From: CAYTTR01 sp964440805
GTDB lineage: Bacteria > Acidobacteriota > Aminicenantia > Aminicenantales > Aminicenantaceae
Assembly (NCBI GenBank): GCA_964440805.1
Contig: CAYTTR010000040.1
Span: 1-22,331, forward strand
Reading direction: 5' to 3'
DNA: 22,331 bases
The first letter of the stretch is position 1. Every line of letters begins with the position of its first letter. This document shows, one piece after another, positions 14,447 to 19,960 of this stretch. The notes beneath the pieces are model-generated. The model was given only the letters and a program-made list of their open reading frames with translations. It did not search any database and was not told the DNA's origin. The translations under genes were made by a program, and so were the position numbers.

Positions 14447-15190
14447 TTGGAAGATAGTTTGTTAACAGTTGATTGTTTTAATGAAATTCCAGGGGTAGTT
14501 CATGCATTTGGCCAAAAAGGTTTGATTGAAAGAGAGCTGTTAAAACTTACTCCTTTTCAAGGATTCCGGATTGTTCATTTAAAGCAGATTCATTCAGATA
14601 AAATTCAATTTATAAACAGTGTTCCCGGTAACAATTTGGTTGGAGATGCTCTTATAACCAGCCATCCCGGTCTTCTCCTCAGCGTAAAAACAGCTGACTG
14701 TCTTCCTGTTCTTATAGCTCATCCCGGCAGGCAAGTAGTAGCTGCTGTCCATTGTGGTTGGCGGAGCACTGCCAAAAGGCTTCTCCAGAAAGTGGCTGAA
14801 GCCCTGATCGGAAAATATGGATGTGAGCCGGGAGCTCTCAGAGTTGCCCTGGGACCGTGTATTGAAAAAGAGTGCTTTCAGGTGGGAAAAGATGTCTTTA
14901 ATATTTTTCAAAAGGCAGGTTTTTCCCGGGAAATTTTTGAAGAAGATTCTGTTTTTTCTGGAAAGTGGCTGCTTGACCTGAAAAAAGCAAACCGGATTCT
15001 GCTGTTAGAGACCGGGGTTTTGGGTTCCCGTATCTGCTCTTTAGATTTATGTACTAAGTGCTTCCAGTCTCTGGCTTCCTACAGAAGAGATGGCGATAGA
15101 AGTGGAAGAATGTTAAATGTGATAGGGATTGCTGGAAGCGTCTCCAAAGAAAATAGAGAAGAGGAAAAACTAACTCTATCTCAGAGATAA
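14447..15190 (+). CDS. pgeF: PgeF/YfiH laccase-domain protein (peptidoglycan editing factor / purine nucleoside phosphorylase)
   Basis: A cytoplasmic zinc enzyme of 247 aa. The YfiH family has been shown to remove mis-incorporated L-Ser from UDP-MurNAc precursors in E. coli and, in other members, to act on purine nucleosides; both activities remain possible here. The metal site is complete: His49 in LKQIHS, Cys85 in KTADCLPV and His102 in AVHCGW, with the 36- and 17-residue spacing I recall for E. coli YfiH. GPCIEKECFQVG and LDLCTKCFQSLASYRRDGDRSGR complete the signature. The start is TTG at 14447: an in-frame stop lies upstream at 14411-14413 with no ATG or GTG between, and weak AGG boxes precede it. 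It follows the 153-aa gene by 19 bp; purC follows after 63 bp. Confidence 0.92.
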   Translation: MEDSLLTVDCFNEIPGVVHAFGQKGLIERELLKLTPFQGFRIVHLKQIHSDKIQFINSVPGNNLVGDALITSHPGLLLSVKTADCLPVLIAHPGRQVVAAVHCGWRSTAKRLLQKVAEALIGKYGCEPGALRVALGPCIEKECFQVGKDVFNIFQKAGFSREIFEEDSVFSGKWLLDLKKANRILLLETGVLGSRICSLDLCTKCFQSLASYRRDGDRSGRMLNVIGIAGSVSKENREEEKLTLSQR

Positions 15191-15253
15191 TGATGATCTG
15201 GTTGTTGTTTTTGATTTGATTTTTGCAAATGATTGAATTATGGTAAATACACT

Positions 15254-16144
15254 ATGAGTCAAGCAATAGGCGAAATATCACTTTCCGGCATCCCTAAGTT
15301 TAAAAAAGGGAAGGTACGAGACATATTTGAAGTTGAAGATGAACTTCTTATTGTCGCTTCGGACCGGATTTCAGCTTTCGATTTTGTTCTCCCTTCCCTA
15401 ATTCCTGAGAAGGGGAAAGTTTTAACTCAGCTTTCCAGGTTCTGGTTTGATTTCACCAGTCTTGTCTGCCCGAACCATATGATTTCTTCTGATGTTAATG
15501 AATTTCCTTCTCCGCTTCTTCAGTATAAGGATGTCTTGGCTCAAAGATCCATGTTGGTCAAGCGAACCGAAGTTCTCCCTGTAGAATGTGTTGTTCGAGG
15601 ATATCTGGCCGGTTCAGGCTGGAAGGAATACAAAGAAACAGGGAAGATATGCGGAATTAAGCTTCCTTCAGGCTTGAAAGAAGGAGACAGGCTGGAAAAG
15701 ATTATTTTTACGCCTGCCACTAAAGCAGAAGAGGGCCACGATGAAAATATTTCCTTCAAAGAAATGCAGAAGCTAACCGGAAGCGATTTGGCGGAAAAAA
15801 TCAGGGATATAAGCCTCGAACTTTATACTAAAGCCTCTCTTCACGCCATATCCAAGGGCATAATTGTGGCCGACACCAAGTTTGAATTCGGGCTCCTTAA
15901 TGATGAGTTAATCCTGGTTGATGAAATATTTACTCCTGATTCTTCCAGGTTCTGGCCCGTTTCAAGTTATTCGCCCGGGACTTCGCCCCCGAGCCTCGAT
16001 AAACAATTTGTGAGAGATTATTTGGAAACCACCGGATGGGATAAAAAATCTTCTCCTCCTTCTCTTCCTCCGGACATAATTGAAAAAACATCTCATCGAT
16101 ATCTTGAGATTTATCGCTTATTAACCGGTCAGAGCCAGTTGTGA
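15254..16144 (+). CDS. purC: Phosphoribosylaminoimidazole-succinocarboxamide synthase (SAICAR synthetase)
   Basis: Joins CAIR with aspartate using ATP in step 8 of de novo purine synthesis. All main motifs are present: KGKVRDIFEV, DRISAFDF, the PVECVVRGYLAGSGWKEY box, TPATKAEEGHDENIS, IIVADTKFEFG and LVDEIFTPDSSRFW. The 296-aa form belongs to the longer type found in many bacteria and yeast rather than the roughly 240-aa type. I chose ATG 15254; an in-frame TTG at 15233 would add seven residues with no ribosome site. The stop overlaps the next start (TGATG). No other pur gene lies in the window; the co-transcribed neighbours are PgeF upstream and a PHP phosphoesterase downstream. Confidence 0.95.
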   Translation: MSQAIGEISLSGIPKFKKGKVRDIFEVEDELLIVASDRISAFDFVLPSLIPEKGKVLTQLSRFWFDFTSLVCPNHMISSDVNEFPSPLLQYKDVLAQRSMLVKRTEVLPVECVVRGYLAGSGWKEYKETGKICGIKLPSGLKEGDRLEKIIFTPATKAEEGHDENISFKEMQKLTGSDLAEKIRDISLELYTKASLHAISKGIIVADTKFEFGLLNDELILVDEIFTPDSSRFWPVSSYSPGTSPPSLDKQFVRDYLETTGWDKKSSPPSLPPDIIEKTSHRYLEIYRLLTGQSQL

Positions 16145-17025
16145 TGGATGAACGCATTGATCTTCACATTCATTCAGACCGAAGTAGCGATGGAGATTAT
16201 CCTCCCCGGGAAATAGTACGCTTAGGCCGGAAGCATAACCTGAGAGCGATTGCTATTGCTGATCATGACTCAGTTGCAGCCTATCCGGAAGCCTTAAAAT
16301 ACGGCCAAGAATTCGGCCTGGAAGTTATTCCGAATATTGAACTGACTACTATCTTCAATCAGAGAGAATTCCATCTGCTCCTGCCTTTTATTGACTGGAA
16401 AAAGCCCTTTGTGGAAGAGATTGTCCAAGAAGTGGTTGAAAGAAGAAGAAGGGAAGCAAAGAAAAGAACGGGGAAACTTCAGGAGCTGGGCTTTGATATT
16501 GAATGGGAAGAAGTTGAACAGAGTTCAGCTCCATTTGCTCCTTTAGGAGTGACTATTGCTCAGGTGCTCCTTAAAAAGCCTGGCTCTAAAAAAGATCCCC
16601 GGTTGGAAAAATATCTATCTGGTTCTCATCAAATTCAAGCGCCCTATCTTTTTTACAAGGATTATTTCATGGAGGGAAAGCCGGCTTCGGTTCCCCGTCA
16701 AAACTTATCCCTGACTGAAGTCCTGGATAAGAGTCATCTCACTGGAGGAGTTCCGGTATTGGCCCATCCAGGTGCCTATTTCCAGCAAGCTACAGAGGAA
16801 GATATAAGGAGGCTGAAAGAAAAGGGTTTAGCTGGCCTTGAAGTTTATAGTTCCTACCATGATTCTGAGGAAAAAGAGAAATATCTATGCTTTTGCCAGA
16901 AATTTGACCTTATACCTACCGCAGGCTCTGATTTCCATGGATCCATTAAGCCTCATGTAAAGTTCGGGGGGCTTCAGGAGGGAGGTTGCTGGATGGTGGA
17001 AAAACTTAAAGAGAGGAGGCCCTGA
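16144..17025 (+). CDS. PHP-domain phosphoesterase (YciV/RNase AM-like)
   Basis: 293 aa of the PHP metallo-phosphoesterase family, whose single-domain members hydrolyse nucleoside 3',5'-bisphosphates such as pAp or trim 5' ends of short RNAs. Metal-binding motifs are all visible: HIH at 8-10 with Asp16/Asp18, ADHDS at 39-43, Glu66 in PNIEL, His77, the LAHPG motif and the terminal GSDFHG. An inserted helical stretch rich in Arg, Lys and Glu lies at about 90-150. ATG 16144 overlaps the purC stop by one base; a GTG one codon earlier is less likely. cvpA begins directly after the stop. The exact substrate is not decidable from sequence. Confidence 0.88.
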   Translation: MDERIDLHIHSDRSSDGDYPPREIVRLGRKHNLRAIAIADHDSVAAYPEALKYGQEFGLEVIPNIELTTIFNQREFHLLLPFIDWKKPFVEEIVQEVVERRRREAKKRTGKLQELGFDIEWEEVEQSSAPFAPLGVTIAQVLLKKPGSKKDPRLEKYLSGSHQIQAPYLFYKDYFMEGKPASVPRQNLSLTEVLDKSHLTGGVPVLAHPGAYFQQATEEDIRRLKEKGLAGLEVYSSYHDSEEKEKYLCFCQKFDLIPTAGSDFHGSIKPHVKFGGLQEGGCWMVEKLKERRP

Positions 17026-17568
17026 ATGTCCTTCAATTGGCTGGATATTTTACTTCTGGTCATTTTGATGGTAATGATTATTGTGGGCTTAATGAAGGGG
17101 TTGATCAGGCAGATTATCGGGCTGTTGGCTATTATCCTAGGATTTGTCCTGGCTTTGTTTTATTACCCTCAGGTTGCCCGGGTATTACAGGAGTTTATAA
17201 AAGGAGAAACTCTATCTCAATTTCTGGGATTTCTCTTGACCTTTTTGGCTGTTATTTTTGTAGGAGGAGTACTGTCTTTTTTTCTCTCCAAGCTTATTAA
17301 AGGATCGATTAAGTTTTTTGACCGTCTCCTGGGAGCTGGGTTGGGATTGGTAAAGGGTGTCCTGATCTGCGGTATACTTCTTTTAGCTTTTCTTCTTTTC
17401 CCTGTCAACAAGCGGGCAGTCCAGCAATCCAAAATCGCACCATATTGCCTTTATATGACACGCTTGACAGTCAACCTGATCCCTCAGGATTTAAAACAAC
17501 AGTTCCACTCAACTTACAAAGAATTTTTTCAGAAAGAGGAAAGAAGGAAAAATGTGCGGAGAATATAA
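17026..17568 (+). CDS. cvpA: CvpA family membrane protein
   Basis: 180 aa with four hydrophobic helices (about 6-24, 27-46, 62-87, 103-124) and the CvpA signature near the N-terminus (NWLDILLLVILMVMIIVGLMKGL...GLLAIILGF). The name comes from colicin V production in E. coli; the molecular role is unsettled and has been linked to envelope and bile-salt resistance. In E. coli cvpA sits next to purF, so its place three genes from purC echoes a known purine linkage. The ATG is immediately after the PHP stop, with AGGAGG at 17014-17019. The soluble basic C-terminal tail (about 128-180) overlaps the next gene by 17 bp. Confidence 0.88.
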   Translation: MSFNWLDILLLVILMVMIIVGLMKGLIRQIIGLLAIILGFVLALFYYPQVARVLQEFIKGETLSQFLGFLLTFLAVIFVGGVLSFFLSKLIKGSIKFFDRLLGAGLGLVKGVLICGILLLAFLLFPVNKRAVQQSKIAPYCLYMTRLTVNLIPQDLKQQFHSTYKEFFQKEERRKNVRRI

Positions 17569-17773
17569 GGAACTAAATTTTCATCAACGGCTGGAGATGG
17601 TTATAGAGGACATGGTGGATCAAGAAATTCCCATAAGAGAAGCTACTAAAGAATTTGAGCGCATTTATCTTGCCCAGGCCAATAGGAAATACAATGGGAA
17701 AAAAGCTAAGGTGGCTAAGGCTCTGGGAGTCCACCGGAACACTCTCCGCAACATGCTCAACAGACTGGACTAA
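17552..17773 (+). CDS. Stand-alone Fis-type helix-turn-helix protein, 73 aa
   Basis: A small DNA-binding protein. Residues about 32-73 match the Fis/NtrC C-terminal HTH (FERIYLAQANRKYNGKKAKVAKALGVHRNTLRNML): helix B, then the recognition turn ALGVHRNTL. The first 30 residues form a short acidic helix in place of the receiver and AAA+ domains of NtrC regulators. It could be a nucleoid/Fis-like protein or a small local regulator. AAGGA at 17544-17548 precedes the ATG, which lies inside the cvpA gene. It is the last gene before the groESL promoter; whether it acts on that promoter is unknown. Confidence 0.85.
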   Translation: MCGEYKELNFHQRLEMVIEDMVDQEIPIREATKEFERIYLAQANRKYNGKKAKVAKALGVHRNTLRNMLNRLD

Positions 17774-17813
17774 GATTAACCAAAGGATTAACATTTTTGA
17801 TGTGTTATTGAAA

Positions 17814-17840
17814 TTAGCAATCGAAAGCTCCGACTGCTAA
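17814..17840. promoter_or_regulatory. CIRCE-like element 1 (HrcA operator), upstream of -35
   Basis: Inverted repeat TTAGCAATC, 9-bp spacer, GACTGCTAA: the 9-9-9 layout and TTAGC/GCTAA ends of CIRCE, the binding site of heat-shock repressor HrcA. Eight of nine positions pair. Flanking AAA and TTT extend the stem to 12 positions. A run of six T starts right after it, so the transcript could also form a weak terminator for the upstream operon. Confidence 0.8.
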
Positions 17841-17857
17841 TTTTTTGCGATTTGCTC

Positions 17858-17886
17858 TTGACAAATCTCTTTCTCTGTCATATATT
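17858..17886 (+). promoter_or_regulatory. groESL promoter (sigma70 type)
   Basis: A perfect -35 TTGACA (17858-17863), exactly 17 bp spacer, and -10 TATATT (17881-17886). It lies between the two CIRCE-like repeats, and its -10 shares two bases with the second. Initiation near 17893 places AAAGGAGG (17917-17924) in the leader 6 nt before the groES ATG. Confidence 0.8.
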
Positions 17887-17911
17887 AGCATTCTCAATCT
17901 TCAACTGCTAA
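17885..17911. promoter_or_regulatory. CIRCE-like element 2 (HrcA operator), over -10 and start site
   Basis: TTAGCATTC, 9-bp spacer, AACTGCTAA. The outer six bases of each arm pair perfectly; seven of nine positions pair overall. It overlaps the -10 hexamer and the predicted start site, so bound HrcA would block the promoter directly. It is followed closely by the groES ribosome site. Confidence 0.8.
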
Positions 17912-17930
17912 TTTTTAAAGGAGGTCTTTC

Positions 17931-18221
17931 ATGAAGATTTTACCATTATACGATAGGGTTCTTTTAAAAAGGATCGAAGAGGAAGAAGTGAAAAAAAGCG
18001 GAATCATTATTCCCGACACAGCCAAAGAAAAGCCTCAGGAAGCTGAAGTTATTGAAGTAGGAGAAGGCCGGGTTTCGGATGAAGGCAAGGTTATTCCTTT
18101 GAAGGTCAAGAAGGGAGACCGGGTTCTTATTGGAAAATACAGCGGAACAGAAGTTACTATCGATGATGAAGAACATCTGATAGTCCGGGAAGAAGAGATT
18201 CTGGCCAAAATGTCCAGATAA
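17931..18221 (+). CDS. groES: Co-chaperonin GroES
   Basis: The 10-kDa heptameric lid of the GroEL folding chamber, cytoplasmic. 96 aa, the standard length. The sequence follows the family from MKILPLYDRVLLKRIEEEE, through the mobile loop (KKSGIIIPDTAKEKP, about 22-36, with the GroEL-contacting Ile-Ile-Ile), to the conserved GDRVLIGKYSGTEV and LIVREEEILA end. AAAGGAGG precedes the ATG by 6 nt. It is first in a two-gene operon with groEL (22-bp gap) under the dual CIRCE promoter. Confidence 0.98.
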   Translation: MKILPLYDRVLLKRIEEEEVKKSGIIIPDTAKEKPQEAEVIEVGEGRVSDEGKVIPLKVKKGDRVLIGKYSGTEVTIDDEEHLIVREEEILAKMSR

Positions 18222-18243
18222 AAACTTGTAGAAAGGAGGAATC

Positions 18244-19860
18244 ATGGCAAAGAAAATTTCACTTGGTGAAGACGCCAGGCATTCTCTTTTAAAAGGTGTC
18301 AACACCTTAAGCAATTTGGTTAAAGAGACGTTAGGGCCCCGCGGCAAAAATGTAGTTATTGAGAAAAAATTCGGTTCCCCTTTGAGCACCAAAGACGGGG
18401 TAACTGTAGCCAAAGAGGTTGAGCTCAAAGACCCGCTGGAAAATATGGGTGCCCAATTGGTAAAGGAAGTGGCTTCCAAAACTTCTGATGTGGCTGGAGA
18501 CGGAACCACCACCGCCACCTTGCTGGCTCAAATTATCTATGCCGAAGGAATGAAATACGTCACTGCCGGAGCTAATCCTAATCTGGTTAAAAAAGGGATT
18601 GAAAGGGCGGTAGTCAAAGTAGTGGAAGACCTGAAAGAAATGAGCCAGGATGTCACCGGCGACATGATCACTCAGGTTGGTGCCGTTTCAGCCAACAATG
18701 ATGAGTCCATTGGCAAGATTATTGCTGAAGCTATGGATAAAGTGGGCAAAGATGGTGTTATCACTGTGGAGGAAGCCAAGGGACTGGAAACCACCATGGA
18801 GATTGTGGAAGGGATGCAGTTTGACCGGGGTTATCTTTCTCCTTATTTCGTCACCGATTCTGAACGGATGGAATGTGTTCTGGAGAATCCTCTGATTCTG
18901 CTCCATGAGAAAAAGATCAGCAACCTGAGGGAATTCCTTCCTCTTTTAGAGAATGTGGCCAAGATGGGCCGTCCTCTTCTGGTTGTAGCTGAGGAAGTTG
19001 AAGGCGAAGCTCTGGCCACCCTGGTGGTTAACAAACTGAAAGGAACCTTTTCTTGTGCTGCAGTCAAGGCTCCCGGTTTCGGTGACAGGCGCAAAGCCAT
19101 GCTGGAAGATATTGCTATTTTGACTGGAGGCAGGGTCATTACAGAGGATATCGGCGTCAAGCTGGAAAATGTAACCGTAGACTGGCTTGGAGAAGCCAAT
19201 AAAGTGGTAATAGACAAGGACAACACCACTGTTGTTGAAGGAAAAGGAAAATCCGAAGATGTCCAGGCCAGGATCAAACAGATCCGGACTCAAATCGAAG
19301 AAACCACATCTGATTACGACCGGGAAAAATTACAGGAGAGACTGGCCAAATTGGTTGGTGGAGTAGCTCTTATCAGAGTGGGAGCTGCTACTGAGTCCGA
19401 ACTTAAAGAAAAGAAAGCCCGGGTGGAAGATGCCATGCATGCCACCAAAGCGGCAGTGGAAGAAGGAATAGTAGCCGGAGGAGGAGTGGCTTTACTGCGC
19501 TGTCAGAAAGGCCTGGATGAACTCAAGTTAAACGGGGACCTCCATATTGGAGTCAACATTGTCAGGCGGGCCTTAGAAGAGCCTCTGCGACAGATTGCCA
19601 GTAACTCCGGCCATGAAGGTTCGATAGTGGTGGAAAAAGTCAAAGAAAAAGATGTCAATATCGGGTTTAATGCTCTTACTGAAAAATATGAGGACCTGGT
19701 AAAAGCAGGTGTGCTCGATCCCACCAAGGTCGTCCGGACAGCTCTTCAGAATGCTTCCAGTATCGCTGGTTTGATGCTGACTACAGAAGGTCTGGTTTAC
19801 GAAGTTCCTGAAGAAAATAAAGAACCTAAATATCCCACCCCCCCGCCGGACATGTACTGA
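18244..19860 (+). CDS. groEL: Chaperonin GroEL
   Basis: The 60-kDa tetradecameric chaperonin that folds proteins in an ATP-dependent chamber with GroES. 538 aa. The ATP-site motif GDGTTTATLLAQ, the catalytic Asp of RVEDAMHATKAAVEEGIVAGGG, and the equatorial opening DARHSLLKGVNTLSNLVKETLGPRGKNVV are all intact, as is the apical domain (GYLSPYFVTD, LEDIAILTGG). The oddity is the C-terminus: after the conserved GLMLTTEGLVYEVPEE it ends in a short Lys/Pro-rich tail PKYPTPPPDMY instead of Gly-Gly-Met repeats. AAAGGAGG lies 4 nt before the ATG. A strong terminator follows the stop by about 24 bp. Confidence 0.99.
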   Translation: MAKKISLGEDARHSLLKGVNTLSNLVKETLGPRGKNVVIEKKFGSPLSTKDGVTVAKEVELKDPLENMGAQLVKEVASKTSDVAGDGTTTATLLAQIIYAEGMKYVTAGANPNLVKKGIERAVVKVVEDLKEMSQDVTGDMITQVGAVSANNDESIGKIIAEAMDKVGKDGVITVEEAKGLETTMEIVEGMQFDRGYLSPYFVTDSERMECVLENPLILLHEKKISNLREFLPLLENVAKMGRPLLVVAEEVEGEALATLVVNKLKGTFSCAAVKAPGFGDRRKAMLEDIAILTGGRVITEDIGVKLENVTVDWLGEANKVVIDKDNTTVVEGKGKSEDVQARIKQIRTQIEETTSDYDREKLQERLAKLVGGVALIRVGAATESELKEKKARVEDAMHATKAAVEEGIVAGGGVALLRCQKGLDELKLNGDLHIGVNIVRRALEEPLRQIASNSGHEGSIVVEKVKEKDVNIGFNALTEKYEDLVKAGVLDPTKVVRTALQNASSIAGLMLTTEGLVYEVPEENKEPKYPTPPPDMY

Positions 19861-19883
19861 GAAGAAAATAGACTCTAAAGTAT

Positions 19884-19932
19884 AAGAAAGGCCTCCTGCA
19901 GCCAGAAAGGGCAGGAGGCCTTTCTTTTTTTT
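19884..19932 (+). terminator. Intrinsic terminator of groESL
   Basis: A perfect 16-bp stem (AAGAAAGGCCTCCTGC at 19884-19899 with its complement at 19911-19926), an 11-base loop, and a run of T at the 3' edge (19925-19932). This ends the groESL transcript and separates it from lptFG. Confidence 0.92.
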
Positions 19933-19944
19933 ACCTCATTTATA

Positions 19945-19953
19945 TGGTATATC
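19945..19953 (+). promoter_or_regulatory. Candidate extended -10 for the LptF-LptG gene
   Basis: TGG-TATATC at 19945-19953 resembles an extended -10. Initiation 6-8 bases downstream would fall at or just before the GTG start at 19961, implying a leaderless message. No clear -35 is seen (a T-run from the terminator occupies that place), so this is tentative. Confidence 0.3.
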
Positions 19954-19960
19954 TATCCAC

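Noticed and set aside
15233..15253. TTG as the start of purC, adding seven residues
   Set aside because: No ribosome site, and the added residues are not part of the SAICAR synthetase N-terminus; ATG 15254 preferred.
17964..18518. 184-aa minus-strand open frame across groES/groEL
   Set aside because: Runs antisense to two certain chaperonin genes and over their ribosome site; residue pattern is that of a complement frame.
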